NCBI RefSeq assembly: GCF_001720485.1
Contig: NZ_CP017114.1
Span: 2,232,001-2,296,000, forward strand
Source: Cobetia marina
GTDB lineage: Bacteria > Pseudomonadota > Gammaproteobacteria > Pseudomonadales > Halomonadaceae
Direction: 5' to 3'
Length of the DNA: 64,000 nucleotides
The first letter of the stretch is position 1, and the number at the start of each line of letters is the position of its first letter. The notes beneath the pieces were generated by a model that worked only from the letters and a program-made list of their open reading frames with translations, ran no database searches and was not told the origin of the DNA. Below are positions 1-10,074 of this stretch, piece by piece. A program made the translations under genes and the position numbers.

Positions 1-498
1 GACCACACGACGGTTCTTGGCATAGGAAGATTCGCCGTGACCTTGAACGGCCGGACGCTCTTCACCGTAGGAGACGATCTCGATCTGGGACGGAGACACA
101 CCCTGAACAGTCAGGAAGCGTGCGACAGACTTGGCACGACGCTCGCCCAGACCCAGGTTGTATTCACGAGTACCGCGCTCATCAGCGTGGCCTTCCAGAA
201 CGACGTTGGCGCTGGTGTTGGCCTTCAGGTACTGGGCGTGGCCCATCAGGACGCTTTCGAATTCAGGACGGATGGTGTCCTTGTCGAATGCGAAGTAGAT
301 GGTACGCACGTCAGGCATGGAAGCGTTGCTCATCTGGTTGCCGTTGGTGTTGGCACCAGAGTTCATGCCGGCAGTGTTGGCACCGCTGTTGGCTGAATCC
401 ATGTCGCCGTCCTGGGCGCCACCGCTGCTGGAACAACCGGCCATGACGCTCAGGGACAGGGCAACCAACAGACCTTTTGCATACGGGGTGAACTGCAT
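1..498 (-). CDS. pal: Peptidoglycan-associated lipoprotein Pal, C-terminus cut by window edge
   Basis: Outer-membrane lipoprotein that binds peptidoglycan and partners TolA/TolB in envelope constriction. The 166 visible codons start with a lipoprotein signal ending in the lipobox-like VMAGC (Cys about residue 22), then a Gly/Asn/Ser-rich linker, then an OmpA-like domain beginning VRTIYFAFDKDTI with the peptidoglycan-binding stretch LEGHADERGTREYN. The ATG at 498 is preceded by AAGGAGT-like bases. It lies 70 nt after tolB on the same strand with no terminator between, so it is probably co-transcribed. The rest of the OmpA domain lies outside the window. Confidence 0.95.
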   Translation of the reverse strand, partial: MQFTPYAKGLLVALSLSVMAGCSSSGGAQDGDMDSANSGANTAGMNSGANTNGNQMSNASMPDVRTIYFAFDKDTIRPEFESVLMGHAQYLKANTSANVVLEGHADERGTREYNLGLGERRAKSVARFLTVQGVSPSQIEIVSYGEERPAVQGHGESSYAKNRRVV

Positions 499-568
499 TG
501 TAAAACTCCTTGCTCTAATGAAAACGAATGCCAAGCCTTTCTTTGTGACTCGGATGCATTCTAGTGGT

Positions 569-1861
569 TTAGTTCAGGAACGGCGACCACGCAGGTTCAC
601 GCACTTCGCCTTGTGGTGACGGCAGGGAAAATTGTGCTCTTCCGTCTGCCGAGACCTCGCCCAGGACCCCACGGGTTCCTTGCTGAGTGGCATATATCAC
701 CATAGTGCCATTCGGTGCAACACTTGGAGATTCATCCCACTGAGTATCCGTGAGGGATGTCACTCGACCACTCTTCAGATCCTGCTTGGCAACCTGATAA
801 CCATTGCCCGAGCGATTGATCATGAACAGGGTTTCCCCATCGGGCGACACACGCCCACGGGAATTGTAGTTTCCGGTAAACGTCACGCGTTCAGTACCAC
901 CGGAAAGATCAAGACGATAGATCTGCGGCGAGCCGGCACGATCAGACGTGAAGACCATGCCACTGCCATCCGGCAGCCAGTCCGGCTCGGTATCGATCGC
1001 AGGATTGTTGGTCAGACGTTGGAATTTGCGTGACGCGATATCCATCACATAAATCTCGGGCTGACCATCCTTTGACAATGCCATCGCCAACTTGCGGCCA
1101 TCCGGAGACCAGGCCGGAGCACCATTGATGCCACGGAAACCGGTCAGTTTGGCACGACGACCACTTCCCAGCTCCTGAACATAAATCGCAGGCCGTTCTG
1201 ATTCGAAACTCACGTACGCCAGTTTCTTTCCATCCGGCGACCATGCAGGAGACATGATCGGTTCATCGGATGCAAGAATCTCCTGACTACCATGGCCATC
1301 CGAGTCGGCAACATACAGTGCGAAACGAATGTTGTCACCCACGCCATTGGCGGTAATGTAGGCGATTTTTGTCGAGAAAGCACCGCGAATTCCAGTGATT
1401 TCCTCAAATATTTCATCACTCATGTAATGGGCGCGCGAACGCAACTGGCCATCACTGCCCGTGATGACTTCTCCCAGCATGCGCTTGTTCCCGAGCACAT
1501 CCATCAGCTCGTATTGAATGCTGTAGCCACCGCTGCTCGCATTCTTGACCTGCCCGACCACCAGATAGCTGGCGCCGAGGCGCTTCCAGTCATTGACGAA
1601 GACATCCTGGGTAGTCCCCGGCAGCGCGATCAGGTTGTCACGCTTGATCGGCTCGAATTGGCCGCTGCGCGCCAGATCATCCGAGATGATACGGGCCAGA
1701 TCCTGAGGGAGACTTCCCCCCGTCAGGTTCTCGAACGGCACCACGGCGATCGGCGTCGCGCTGTCATTGCCCTTGGTGATCTCGATGGTCAGGTCCGCTC
1801 GCGCCATGCTGGTCACGACCAGCATGGCGGCTGCCATCATCCATGTAGTCACTCGTCTCAT
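569..1861 (-). CDS. tolB: Tol-Pal system beta-propeller protein TolB
   Basis: Periplasmic component of Tol-Pal; its propeller docks on Pal and its N-terminus on TolA. The 430-residue product begins with a Sec signal peptide (MRRVTTWMM...SMARA). An N-terminal domain ([16 protein letters not shown], residues about 28-160) is followed by a six-blade propeller with repeated WSPDGKKLA / WSPDGRKLA / [10 protein letters not shown] motifs, and the protein ends in PAWSPFLN. Length matches the family. The ATG overlaps the tolA stop codon by four bases (ATGA), indicating translational coupling in the tolQRAB operon. Confidence 0.97.
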   Translation of the reverse strand: MRRVTTWMMAAAMLVVTSMARADLTIEITKGNDSATPIAVVPFENLTGGSLPQDLARIISDDLARSGQFEPIKRDNLIALPGTTQDVFVNDWKRLGASYLVVGQVKNASSGGYSIQYELMDVLGNKRMLGEVITGSDGQLRSRAHYMSDEIFEEITGIRGAFSTKIAYITANGVGDNIRFALYVADSDGHGSQEILASDEPIMSPAWSPDGKKLAYVSFESERPAIYVQELGSGRRAKLTGFRGINGAPAWSPDGRKLAMALSKDGQPEIYVMDIASRKFQRLTNNPAIDTEPDWLPDGSGMVFTSDRAGSPQIYRLDLSGGTERVTFTGNYNSRGRVSPDGETLFMINRSGNGYQVAKQDLKSGRVTSLTDTQWDESPSVAPNGTMVIYATQQGTRGVLGEVSADGRAQFSLPSPQGEVREPAWSPFLN

Positions 1862-3054
1862 CGGCCCAGGTCCTCTGGATTGAAGTACAGATTGAAGTTG
1901 CGGAACTGGCTCTTGGCTGAAGCCGGCAGGTCCTGCATCTCGGTAAACGGTGCTGCTTTCTGTATCGCCTGAATCGCGGAACGATCAAAGGCGGCATTGC
2001 CACTGCTCTTGCTGACCGCAGCCGAAACAAGTTCCCCTGTCGGCAGCAATGAGACGCGCAGCGTCACCGTCATGCCGGGTACGGTACCTGAAGGCCGATT
2101 CCAGTTCTGCCCGACATACTTCTTGAGCAGACTCTCAAAGCCATTGGCCGCCTGTGCGGCCTGCTTGGCGCCACTGATGGCGTCACTTTCGCTGTCGATC
2201 AGACTATCCAGTGACCCGGCAGATGCCTGTGCTGCCTTCTCGGCAAGCGCCTTCTGGCGCGCGGCCTCCGCGGCTGCCTTCTTGCGAGCCTCTTCCGCTG
2301 CCTTTTCCTTGGCCGCCTTTTCCTTCGCTGCTTTCTCGGCGGCTGCCTTGGCTGCCTTTTCCTTTTCAGCCTGCGCCTTGGCCTTGGCCGCCTTTTCAGC
2401 CTCTGCCTTGGCCTTCGCGGCTTTTTCCGCCTCGGCTTTCTTGCGCGCTTCCTCGGCTGCCTTTTCCTTGGCGGCCTTCTCCGCTTCCGCCTTGGCCTTG
2501 GCCGCCTTTTCGGCTTCCGCCTTCTTCAAGGCGTCTGCCTTGGCCTGTTTTTCAGCTTCAGCCTTCTTGCGCTCAAGCGCAATCGCCTTGGCTTCTTCCG
2601 CCCGACGCGCTGCATCTGCCTTGGCCTTGTCTGCCGCCTCGGCAGCCGCTTTCTGCTCCGCCTTCAACTGCTCAGCCGCCTTGGCCTGTGCCGCCTTCTC
2701 CTGCTCGGCAGTCTTGGCCTGCTCTGCCTTGAGCTGCGCGGCTTTCGCGCGCGCAGCACTCTTCTGCTGTTCTGCAGCGCGCTCCGCTTCCCGGGAGGCC
2801 TCCTCCTTGGCGCTCTGACGCTCATCGGCCTCTTCGGCGGCATCCCGCGCCTTGCTGGCCTTGGCCTGCTGGGGCTGATTGGTCGTCGTTTCGGTGCTGA
2901 CCAGCGTCGCGTTGACGATGGTCGTGCTGCTCTGATCCGGCTCGGACTCAGGCCAGCTCACCAGGGTCAGTACCAGGATGACCACATGCAGACCCACGGC
3001 CAGCACGACGGGTAATCCATAGCCTGCCCGCTTTTCGATTTCCGGCTGACTCAT
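1858..3054 (-). CDS. tolA: Cell envelope integrity protein TolA
   Basis: Inner-membrane protein that spans the periplasm and links TolQR to TolB-Pal. One N-terminal membrane helix ([19 protein letters not shown], residues about 14-32) is followed by a very long Ala/Lys/Glu-rich helical domain (about residues 65-285) made of repeated [17 protein letters not shown] units. A globular C-terminal domain follows ([10 protein letters not shown]...[23 protein letters not shown]...NLYFNPEDL). At 398 residues it is normal for the family. The gene sits 3 nt after tolR and overlaps tolB. The domain II coding sequence is internally repetitive, so its length could vary by slippage. Confidence 0.96.
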   Translation of the reverse strand: MSQPEIEKRAGYGLPVVLAVGLHVVILVLTLVSWPESEPDQSSTTIVNATLVSTETTTNQPQQAKASKARDAAEEADERQSAKEEASREAERAAEQQKSAARAKAAQLKAEQAKTAEQEKAAQAKAAEQLKAEQKAAAEAADKAKADAARRAEEAKAIALERKKAEAEKQAKADALKKAEAEKAAKAKAEAEKAAKEKAAEEARKKAEAEKAAKAKAEAEKAAKAKAQAEKEKAAKAAAEKAAKEKAAKEKAAEEARKKAAAEAARQKALAEKAAQASAGSLDSLIDSESDAISGAKQAAQAANGFESLLKKYVGQNWNRPSGTVPGMTVTLRVSLLPTGELVSAAVSKSSGNAAFDRSAIQAIQKAAPFTEMQDLPASAKSQFRNFNLYFNPEDLGR

Positions 3055-3057
3055 CCA

Positions 3058-3504
3058 TCAGCCCTCGTTCGGCGGTTCTGAAATCAGCCCGACATTGGGA
3101 ACGCCCGCCCCCTGAAGAGTGCTCATCAGCCCCATCACATCACCATATGGCGCTGTCTTGGCGCCTTTGACCAGCACGGGTGTCTTGGGCTTTTCCGACA
3201 CGATGGCGGCCACCTTGCTGCCCAGGTCATCCAGGGCGACGGGAGTCCGCTTGTCCTGATCAGAGCCCAGATCGATGTAGTAGTTGCCGCTGTCATCCAG
3301 CGAGACGATCAGCGGTGTCACGTCATCAGGATTGTCGATGGGCTTGGAGGTGACCTTGGGCAGTTCGACCTGTACCCCCTGGGTCATCATCGGCGCGGTG
3401 ATCATGAAGATGACCAGCAGCACCAGCATGACATCGATGAAGGGCACCACATTGATTTCAGAGGACAGCTTGCGCTTGTGCCCCCGGCTGTAAGGTCCTT
3501 TCAT
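3058..3504 (-). CDS. tolR: Tol-Pal proton-channel subunit TolR
   Basis: ExbD/TolR-family protein that forms the proton-motive-force motor with TolQ. The 148-residue product has a short basic N-terminus, a single membrane helix carrying the conserved acid (VVPFIDVMLVLLVIFMITAP; Asp about residue 24) and a periplasmic domain ending VPNVGLISEPPNEG. The ATG has a good ribosome site (AGGAGAG). Spacing is 14 nt to tolQ and 3 nt to tolA, consistent with one operon. Confidence 0.96.
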   Translation of the reverse strand: MKGPYSRGHKRKLSSEINVVPFIDVMLVLLVIFMITAPMMTQGVQVELPKVTSKPIDNPDDVTPLIVSLDDSGNYYIDLGSDQDKRTPVALDDLGSKVAAIVSEKPKTPVLVKGAKTAPYGDVMGLMSTLQGAGVPNVGLISEPPNEG

Positions 3505-3518
3505 GCTCGACTCTCCTT

Positions 3519-4208
3519 TCAGGCGTCGTTGCTGCCACGGCCGTGCAGATTGCGATGCAGAATGGAGTGAAGCTCTTCGGCGAAGTCTTCATAACGGCCC
3601 AGCAGCTGATCGGCACGGCTGGCCAGACGGTTATAGAAGATGACTGCCGGAATCGCGGCAAAAAGCCCCATGGCGGTAGCGACCAGCGCTTCTGCAATCC
3701 AGGGAGCGACAGTGGTCAGAGTGGCCTGCTGTGCAGTCCCCAGTGCCTGGAAAGAGCCCATGATGCCCCACACCGTCCCGAACAGACCCACATAGGGGCT
3801 TACGGAGCTGACGGTGGCCAGGAACGGAAGATGGATATTGAGACGTTCTTCCTCGCGTGACAGCGTGACACGCATGCTGCGCTGAACGCCGTCCATCACC
3901 GCATCGGCATTGCTGGACTTGGGCTTGAGACGACTGTACTCACGAAAGCCTGCACGGAAGACGCCTGCAGCACCCGGCGTCGCCTCTTCTTCACTGGGCA
4001 ATTCACGGTAGAGGTGATTGAGATCCACTCCGGACCAGAAACGCTTTTCAAAGGCGGTATACGCCTGTTTCGCTCGTGACAATGCCATCCCCCGCTGGAA
4101 GATCACTACCCAGGAGGCGATGGAAGCCGCCAACAGCAGCAACATGACGGATTGCACCACCAGGCTGGCATTCGCGAACAGCGAAATGATCGACATCGAA
4201 TCTTCCAC
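3519..4208 (-). CDS. tolQ: Tol-Pal motor subunit TolQ
   Basis: MotA/TolQ/ExbB proton-channel protein of the inner membrane. Three membrane segments are visible (ASLVVQSVMLLLLAASIASWVVIF; LATVSSVSPYVGLFGTVWGIM; IAEALVATAMGLFAAIPAVIFYN), with the conserved Thr/Gly-rich GLFGTVWGIMGSF motif. I chose the GTG at 4208 because AGAGGG lies six bases upstream and it gives 229 residues, the usual TolQ size. ATG at 4196 is the main alternative. An upstream ATG at 4313 would add a non-conserved extension. It follows ybgC after about 165 nt. Confidence 0.93.
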   Translation of the reverse strand: MEDSMSIISLFANASLVVQSVMLLLLAASIASWVVIFQRGMALSRAKQAYTAFEKRFWSGVDLNHLYRELPSEEEATPGAAGVFRAGFREYSRLKPKSSNADAVMDGVQRSMRVTLSREEERLNIHLPFLATVSSVSPYVGLFGTVWGIMGSFQALGTAQQATLTTVAPWIAEALVATAMGLFAAIPAVIFYNRLASRADQLLGRYEDFAEELHSILHRNLHGRGSNDA

Positions 4209-4374
4209 GGAAATCCCTCTTTTACTTGGTTCAGTCAGTGCCGCCGGTGAGGCGACACCCTTAACATTCGTCCGACTCCGTCGCCTGACATCCGACCAGA
4301 AGGATGGCTGCAACGGCGTCTCACTCGTTCACGCCTTGACCACGGCGACTCTCGGTCAATCTGGTATCGGTGAC

Positions 4375-4824
4375 TCAGACCTCAAGAGCGCTCAGCAATT
4401 CCACGGGCCATCGACGCGGACGCAATGTGCTGGCATCGACACAGGCAATCACCACCTCGGCATCACTCAACATCACCCCGTCCTTCATCACCTGTTGATG
4501 AAAGACAAGGCGCGCGCCACGCAACTCACCTGCCGTTGCCGTGACCTGAAGCAGATCATCCAGTCTCGCAGGACGATGATAGCGACTGGCCACACTGTGC
4601 ACGACAAGCTGGATACCGCGCTCCAGAAGTGTCTGCTGGGAATAGCCACGTGCGCGCAGCCATTCACTGCGTGCGCGCTCCATGAAGCGCAGGTAATTGA
4701 CGTAATAGACGATGCCACCCGCATCGGTATCCTCGATATAGACCCGCACCGCATGATGAAAATCGCCCGTCTGCCCAGTCAACGTTTCCTCGCCGGGTCT
4801 GGATGTCTGCAGAGACGACATCAT
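4375..4824 (-). CDS. ybgC: Tol-Pal associated acyl-CoA thioesterase YbgC
   Basis: Hot-dog fold thioesterase of the YbgC/4-hydroxybenzoyl-CoA family, usually encoded just upstream of tolQ, as here. The motif [29 protein letters not shown] contains the catalytic Asp of the DTDAxGxVYHxxY signature; the usual His is replaced by Val-Tyr-Tyr-Val spacing as in several YbgC relatives. Length 149 aa, slightly longer than E. coli YbgC because of an N-terminal extension. The ATG overlaps the ruvB stop codon (ATGA), so it may be expressed with ruvB as well as with tol. Confidence 0.92.
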   Translation of the reverse strand: MMSSLQTSRPGEETLTGQTGDFHHAVRVYIEDTDAGGIVYYVNYLRFMERARSEWLRARGYSQQTLLERGIQLVVHSVASRYHRPARLDDLLQVTATAGELRGARLVFHQQVMKDGVMLSDAEVVIACVDASTLRPRRWPVELLSALEV

Positions 4825-5864
4825 GCGTCCTCCTGCCCACCCGGCGTCAGACGCGCCTGGGTCTCACGCGGTGTGATGCCGAAATGCTGATAGGCGGAAC
4901 TGGTCACCACGCGCCCACGCGCCGTTCGCATCATGAAGCCCTGCTGAATCAGATAGGGCTCCAGCACATCTTCGATGGTATCGCGCTCCTCGCCGATGGC
5001 GGCCGCCAGCGAATCCACACCGACGGGCCCGCCATCGAACTTCTCGATCATCGACAGCAGCAACCGGCGATCCATATGATCCAGCCCGTGGCTATCCACA
5101 TTGAGCATGTTGAGCGCCTTGTCCGCGACATCCAGCGTCAGACGGCCATCGCCGCGCACCTCGGTAAAGTCACGCACCCGCCGCAGCAGCCGATTGGCGA
5201 TACGCGGCGTCCCTCGCGAGCGTCGTGCGATCTCGCGCGCGCCATCCATCTCCACTTCCATGCCTGACAGCTTCGCACTGCGCGAGACGATACCGGTCAG
5301 CGACTCGATATCGTAGAACTCGAGGCGCTGAACGATGCCGAAGCGATCTCGCAGGGGCGCGGTCAACAGACCAGCCCGGGTCGTCGCCCCCACCAGAGTG
5401 AATCGTGGCAGTTCCAGCTTGATCGAGCGGGCAGCCGGGCCCTCCCCGATCATGATATCCAGCTGATAATCTTCCATCGCCGGATACAGCACTTCCTCGA
5501 CCGCCGGTGACAGGCGATGGATCTCGTCGATGAACAGTACATCGCCTTCCTGGAGATTCGTCAGCATGGCGGCCAGGTCACCTGCCCGCTCCAGAACCGG
5601 TCCGGACGTCGACTTGATGTCCACGCTCATCTCACTGGCAATGATGTGTGCCAGAGTGGTCTTGCCAAGTCCCGGGGGCCCGAATACCAGGGTGTGATCC
5701 AGGCTATCGCCACGACCGCGAGCGGCACTGATGAAGATTTCCATCTGCTCGCGCACGATCGGCTGACCGATATACTCATTCAGCGTTCGCGGCCGATTGG
5801 CGCGATCGATCCGTTCTTCCGGATCATGCGTGGCCGCGGAGATCAGTCGATCCGACTCCATCAT
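4821..5864 (-). CDS. ruvB: Holliday junction branch-migration helicase RuvB
   Basis: AAA+ motor that drives branch migration with RuvA at Holliday junctions. Walker [12 protein letters not shown] (about residues 62-72), Walker B LFIDEIHR, sensor-1 region VGATTRAG and arginine finger region LRDRFGI are all present. The C-terminal winged-helix domain ends in the conserved region around [13 protein letters not shown]. At 347 aa it is of usual length. It overlaps ybgC by four bases and lies about 200 nt downstream of ruvA. Confidence 0.97.
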   Translation of the reverse strand: MMESDRLISAATHDPEERIDRANRPRTLNEYIGQPIVREQMEIFISAARGRGDSLDHTLVFGPPGLGKTTLAHIIASEMSVDIKSTSGPVLERAGDLAAMLTNLQEGDVLFIDEIHRLSPAVEEVLYPAMEDYQLDIMIGEGPAARSIKLELPRFTLVGATTRAGLLTAPLRDRFGIVQRLEFYDIESLTGIVSRSAKLSGMEVEMDGAREIARRSRGTPRIANRLLRRVRDFTEVRGDGRLTLDVADKALNMLNVDSHGLDHMDRRLLLSMIEKFDGGPVGVDSLAAAIGEERDTIEDVLEPYLIQQGFMMRTARGRVVTSSAYQHFGITPRETQARLTPGGQEDA

Positions 5865-6068
5865 GATGCTTGCTCAACTCCTGATGACTCATGCTGCAGA
5901 CATGAATCATGTGGCGAGAGGTGGTCTGACCGAGGCAGTGAAATGATCTTGCGCCAATGCAATCAAGCGCGCACTTTCTACCCCAGTCGCCGGCCATTCC
6001 CTAGTCAATAAATCCAATCAGATCGTGCCTATTCTGTCATTCACGCTATCAGGCACGAGACACGTGCG

Positions 6069-6683
6069 CTAGCTGGCCATCTTGCGGGCCAACGCCGCCT
6101 TGATGAGGGCTTCCGTGGAGGCACCTGTCTCGAGTCCCGAGAGCATCTTGGCCGCCTCGACCGGCTTGTAGCCCAGCGCGACCAGAGCGGCTTCGGCGTC
6201 GGCCAGGGGATGGGTAACCGGCGGCTGTGGCTGCGAAGCGCGCGCCATTTCCGACAGACCATCGTCCTGCGGAATCGTCCAATGCTTGAGCCGGTCGCGC
6301 ATCTCGATGATCAGGCGGTCCGCCGTCTTCTTGCCGACGCCGGGCAAGCGAGTCAGTGCCCGACTGTCTTCGTCGTGCACGCAGCGAATGAAATCGGCCT
6401 GCTCCATTCCCGAGAGAATCGCCAGCGCCAGGCGCGGCCCGACCCCGGAAATCTTGATCAATTCCCGGAACAGACGACGCTCCGGCTCCTTGCCGAAGCC
6501 ATAGAGCAACTGGGCGTCTTCACGCACGACCAGATGGGTGAACAGCTGACAGTCCTCCCCGACAGCCGGCAGACCCAGCAAGGTATTCATGGAGGCTTCA
6601 AGTTCATAGCCCACACCCTGTACATCGAGTACCAGATGAGGCGGCTGCTTTTCGAGCAAACGCCCGGTCAGACGTCCAATCAT
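6069..6683 (-). CDS. ruvA: Holliday junction-binding protein RuvA
   Basis: Tetrameric DNA-junction binding protein that loads RuvB. The N-terminal OB fold starts MIGRLTGRLLEK. Two helix-hairpin-helix regions (ISGVGPRLALAILSG and LPGVGKKTADRLIIEMRDRL) lie at about residues 74-130. The C-terminal RuvB-contact domain contains ADAEAALVALGYKPVEAAKM. At 204 aa it matches the family. The 5' leader carries an inverted repeat 26 nt upstream of the ATG (see 6709-6745). Confidence 0.97.
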   Translation of the reverse strand: MIGRLTGRLLEKQPPHLVLDVQGVGYELEASMNTLLGLPAVGEDCQLFTHLVVREDAQLLYGFGKEPERRLFRELIKISGVGPRLALAILSGMEQADFIRCVHDEDSRALTRLPGVGKKTADRLIIEMRDRLKHWTIPQDDGLSEMARASQPQPPVTHPLADAEAALVALGYKPVEAAKMLSGLETGASTEALIKAALARKMAS

Positions 6684-6708
6684 GTTTCGGGCTGTCCTTG
6701 AGTCTTCA

Positions 6709-6745
6709 GTGCCGCCTGCTCATGACATCAGGTGTCAGGCGGCAC
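6709..6745. repeat. Inverted repeat in the ruvA leader
   Basis: Two perfect 10-base arms, GTGCCGCCTG (6709-6718) and CAGGCGGCAC (6736-6745), are separated by 17 nt. In ruvA mRNA this would form a hairpin ending 26 nt before the start codon. The same core recurs nearby at 6786-6795, 6861-6870 and 6893-6902, so it belongs to a small cluster. It could be a protein-binding site, an RNA hairpin or a REP-like element; nothing in the sequence decides between these. Confidence 0.6.
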
Positions 6746-6832
6746 GGGTTGTTGCGATGCGGGCAAGCCTACCAAAGATAACGTGCAGGCGGCATGTCCG
6801 AGTGTCACGACGATTTTGTCGCATGAATCTGA

Positions 6833-6932
6833 CAGTCACTTGTCGCCATGAGGCCAGATGCAGGCAGCATGCGGATGCCAGCAGAACGCAAGATGCTGCC
6901 TGACATCGTGAAAACAAGCCTACAAGTGACTG
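6833..6932. repeat. Nested inverted repeats in the ruvC-ruvA spacer
   Basis: Outer arms CAGTCACTTGT (6833-6843) and ACAAGTGACTG (6922-6932) enclose inner arms CAGGCAGCAT (6861-6870) and ATGCTGCCTG (6893-6902). The inner stem extends by GATG/CATC with one bulged base. Together they can fold into a 100-nt elongated hairpin or cruciform. The whole 408-nt spacer 6684-7091 contains no convincing gene; this is its main structured feature. Confidence 0.55.
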
Positions 6933-7091
6933 AAAAATTGGAATTTATTGGTAACGATAGCGTATCTGGCGCAAGCGGGCTTGTCACTTCTCGCCTGTAG
7001 AGGCCGTCTTCGGCACACGCCGGAGTCTGCTCCCCACTCTCTTCAGCCCCTGACCAGACACTCTTCAGACCCTACGTGACCGGCAGACACC

Positions 7092-7670
7092 TCATTTGCC
7101 CGGCTCAAAGTCACGCCAGCTACTGCTGCGTCGTGCGCGGGTACTCTTGCGCCCTGCACCCGCCCCCAGGCCCAACGCCTCCAGCTGCGCGCCGCTCGGG
7201 GTCAGTCGCATGCGTGCAAAGCAATGTGTCAGCGCGATGGCCAGAGCATCCGCGGCATCCGCCTGAGGCGTTGCAGACAGCTTGAGCGTATGGGTCACCA
7301 TATGCTGGACCTGGGCCTTGTCTGCTGCACCGGACCCCGTGACAGCCTGCTTGATCTGTCGCGGCCCATACTCTGATACCGGCAGGCCGTGGTTCGCCGC
7401 ACACACGATGGCTGCCCCACGTGCCTGACCGAGCTTGAGCGCGGAGTCGGCATTCTTGGACATGAAGACCTGCTCGATGGCGAACTCCGCCGGGCGATGC
7501 ATGGCAATCACTTCACTGATACCGGCGTAGATCTGCGCCAACCGCTGGTCGAGGCTGACCTGGGACATGCGGATGCAGCCACTGTCCACATAGCGGGGCT
7601 GAGCCGCCGAGACGTCCAGTACGCCGTAACCGGTCAGGCGTGACCCCGGATCAATGCCAAGAATGATCAT
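7092..7670 (-). CDS. ruvC: Holliday junction resolvase RuvC
   Basis: Endonuclease that cuts Holliday junctions symmetrically. The start at 7670 gives the canonical N-terminus [18 protein letters not shown] and has GAGG seven bases upstream; the reading frame is open further upstream but that part is not RuvC-like. Acidic catalytic residues are recognisable in GIDPGS, FAIEQVF and [13 protein letters not shown]. Length 192 aa; the C-terminus is basic and longer than in E. coli. It is separated from ruvA by a 408-nt spacer, whereas ruvC and ruvA are close together in many relatives. yebC is not adjacent. Confidence 0.95.
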   Translation of the reverse strand: MIILGIDPGSRLTGYGVLDVSAAQPRYVDSGCIRMSQVSLDQRLAQIYAGISEVIAMHRPAEFAIEQVFMSKNADSALKLGQARGAAIVCAANHGLPVSEYGPRQIKQAVTGSGAADKAQVQHMVTHTLKLSATPQADAADALAIALTHCFARMRLTPSGAQLEALGLGAGAGRKSTRARRSSSWRDFEPGK

Positions 7671-7760
7671 GCCACCGCCTCGCGTCTCACACTCATTGCC
7701 TCTCCATCCCTGTCGTCTTTCGTGCTTACTGTGTATATAACCAGCCACAATGCCACAAAA

Positions 7761-7820
7761 AAGGCGGTGCGACACTGTCATTGCCTGCATCATCTGCAGG
7801 TAACAGTCTCACACCGCCTT
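7761..7820 (-). terminator. Rho-independent terminator after aspS
   Basis: On the minus strand a long stem (AAGGCGGTG...CACCGCCTT arms with inner ACTGT/ACAGT and CCTGCA/TGCAGG pairing) is followed by TTTTTT. It lies about 100 nt downstream of the aspS stop and would separate aspS from ruvC. Confidence 0.8.
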
Positions 7821-7918
7821 GCCGGGGTCACTTGCCCGCTTGCGCGGGACTCCCCCTCTCTCGGGCGCTGATGGCGCCTGTCAGGAGAGGTTGATCACCC
7901 CGGGGTCATTCGCCTGGA

Positions 7919-9706
7919 TCAGGCCTGACCGCCTTCCTCTTCAACCTTGACCTTCTGACGCAGACGGATGTTCAGCTCCTTGAGCTGCTCACCGCTGACT
8001 TCCCCCGGGGCGTCGGTCATCATGCAGCCAGCGCTCTGGGTCTTCGGGAAGGCGATGACTTCACGAATGGTCTTGGCGCCGGTCATCAGCATGACCAGAC
8101 GGTCGAGACCGAAGGCCAGACCACCATGGGGCGGCGCGCCGAACTTGAGCGCGTCGAGCAGGAAGCCGAACTTCTCTTCCGCTTCCTCTTCGCCGATGCC
8201 CAGCACTTCGAACACGGTACGCTGCATGCCCTGGTCGTGGATACGGATGGAACCGCCACCCAGCTCAGTGCCGTTGATGACCATGTCATAGGCGCGAGAC
8301 AGTGCCGCTTCCGGATCGGCCTTGAGTTCTTCCGGGGTGCAGGACGGCGCGGTGAACGGGTGGTGCAGCGCGCTCAGGCGGCCGTTGGCATCGGCTTCGA
8401 ACATCGGGAAGTCGACGACCCACAGCGGTGCCCATTCGCGGGTGTAGAGGTTGAGGTCTTCGCCCAGCTTGACGCGCAGCGCACCGATGGCCTCGGCCAC
8501 GATGTTGGACTTGTCGGCACCGAAGAACACGATGTCGCCATCGACGGCGCCACAGCGGTCCAGCACGTCATCCACGACGTCTTCCATGAACTTGACGATC
8601 GGCGACTGCAGACCCTCGATGCCCTTGGCACGCTCGTTGACCTTGATCCACGCCAGGCCCTTAGCACCGTAGATGCCGACGAACTTGGTGTAGGCGTCGA
8701 TTTCCTTGCGTGACAGGCTGGCACCGCCCGGCACACGCAGCGCGGCGACACGGCCCTTGTCATCCTTGGCCGGGCCGGAGAAGACCTTGAAGTCTACACC
8801 GCTCATCAGGTCATCGACATCGACCAGCTCCAGCGGGATACGCAGGTCCGGCTTGTCGGAACCGAAGCGCTGCATGGCTTCGGAATACGGCATGGTCGGG
8901 AAGTCGCCCAGCTCGACATCCAGCACTTCCTTGTAGAGACCACGGATCATGGTCTCGGTCATGCCCATGATGTCCTTCTCGTCGACGAAGCTGGCCTCGA
9001 GGTCGATCTGGGTGAATTCCGGCTGACGATCGGCGCGCAGATCCTCGTCACGGAAGCACTTGGCGATCTGGTAGTAACGATCGACACCGGCGACCATCAA
9101 CAGCTGCTTAAACAGCTGCGGAGACTGCGGCAGCGCGAAGAAGCTGCCGGCATAGGTGCGGCTCGGCACCAGATAGTCACGTGCCCCTTCCGGCGTGGCA
9201 CGCGTGAGAATCGGGGTTTCGATGTCGAGGAAGCCCAGGGCTTCCAGCTGGGCACGCACGCTGTGGGTGATGCGTGAACGCAGGCGCAGCTTGTCGATCA
9301 TGTCCGGACGACGCAGGTCGACATAACGATACTTGAGGCGAACTTCCTCACCGACCTTGTTGTGGTCGTCCAGCTGGAACGGCGGCGTCTGTGCGGTGTT
9401 GAGCACTTCGACATCCTTGGCCAGCACTTCGATCATGCCTGTCGGCATGTTCGGGTTCTGGGTGCCTTCCGGGCGCATGCGAATACGGCCCTTGATGCGC
9501 AGGACGTACTCGCTGCGCGCCTTGTCGGCAGTGGCGAAGGCATCGACGGTGTCCGGATCGACGACGATCTGGGCGATACCGTCACGGTCGCGCATGTCGA
9601 GGAAGATGACGCCACCGTGGTCGCGACGGCGGTGCACCCACCCGCACAGAGTGACATCCTGATCGATCAGGGTCTCGTTCAGTTTGCCGCAATAGTGGCT
9701 GCGCAT
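7919..9706 (-). CDS. aspS: Aspartyl-tRNA synthetase
   Basis: Class II aminoacyl-tRNA synthetase charging tRNA-Asp in the cytoplasm. The start at 9706 gives [20 protein letters not shown], the typical AspS N-terminus, with AAGGAA upstream. It carries the OB-fold anticodon domain ([20 protein letters not shown]), class II motif 2 ([20 protein letters not shown]), the bacterial GAD insertion domain, and motif 3 ([15 protein letters not shown]). Length 595 aa is normal for the bacterial enzyme. Monocistronic by position, with its own terminator. Confidence 0.97.
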   Translation of the reverse strand: MRSHYCGKLNETLIDQDVTLCGWVHRRRDHGGVIFLDMRDRDGIAQIVVDPDTVDAFATADKARSEYVLRIKGRIRMRPEGTQNPNMPTGMIEVLAKDVEVLNTAQTPPFQLDDHNKVGEEVRLKYRYVDLRRPDMIDKLRLRSRITHSVRAQLEALGFLDIETPILTRATPEGARDYLVPSRTYAGSFFALPQSPQLFKQLLMVAGVDRYYQIAKCFRDEDLRADRQPEFTQIDLEASFVDEKDIMGMTETMIRGLYKEVLDVELGDFPTMPYSEAMQRFGSDKPDLRIPLELVDVDDLMSGVDFKVFSGPAKDDKGRVAALRVPGGASLSRKEIDAYTKFVGIYGAKGLAWIKVNERAKGIEGLQSPIVKFMEDVVDDVLDRCGAVDGDIVFFGADKSNIVAEAIGALRVKLGEDLNLYTREWAPLWVVDFPMFEADANGRLSALHHPFTAPSCTPEELKADPEAALSRAYDMVINGTELGGGSIRIHDQGMQRTVFEVLGIGEEEAEEKFGFLLDALKFGAPPHGGLAFGLDRLVMLMTGAKTIREVIAFPKTQSAGCMMTDAPGEVSGEQLKELNIRLRQKVKVEEEGGQA

Positions 9707-9849
9707 GTTGATTCCTTGTTGCTCAAATTCGTGATCGACGCACTGGTGCGCGTCTGTCTCAGAGGGCCTGACGCTGGAGATGCCTGCCACTCATGCATGA
9801 CCTTGCACATGGATGGCAGGCATGACAGCTGGCCTGATGACGGGAGACA

Positions 9850-10074
9850 TCAGGACGAGCTATCGCCACCTCCGGCCAGATTCTTCTTGCTGCCGGACTT
9901 GAAATCCGTTTCGTACCAGCCACTGCCCGCCAGACGGAAACCGGCGGCGGATACCAGCTTTTCCAGCTGGCCCGTCTTGCATTCCGGACATTCCGTCAGC
10001 GGCGCGGCGCTGATCTTCTGCAACTTGTCCATCCGATGGCCACAGGCCTTGCAGTGGTATTCATAGATCGGCAT
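9850..10074 (-). CDS. FmdB-family zinc-ribbon protein
   Basis: A 74-residue protein starting MPIYEYHCKACGHRMDKLQK with two CxxC pairs (CKAC, CPEC), the zinc ribbon of the FmdB/putative regulatory protein family. This gene commonly precedes aspS in Gamma- and Betaproteobacteria, as here on the same strand. The C-terminus (WYETDFKSGSKKNLAGGGDSSS) is the usual flexible tail. The start at 10074 is chosen by homology, with AGGA upstream. Function is not established; a role in transcription or translation control is only suggested for the family. Confidence 0.85.
   Translation of the reverse strand: MPIYEYHCKACGHRMDKLQKISAAPLTECPECKTGQLEKLVSAAGFRLAGSGWYETDFKSGSKKNLAGGGDSSS

Noticed and set aside
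1997..2818. Long plus-strand reading frame opposite tolA, rich in Ala/Ser
   Set aside because: It is the antisense of the tolA Ala/Lys/Glu repeats; composition mirrors tolA and there is no ribosome site.
6735..6987. Short minus-strand frames of 60 codons in the ruvC-ruvA spacer
   Set aside because: No ribosome site; they read through the inverted repeats.
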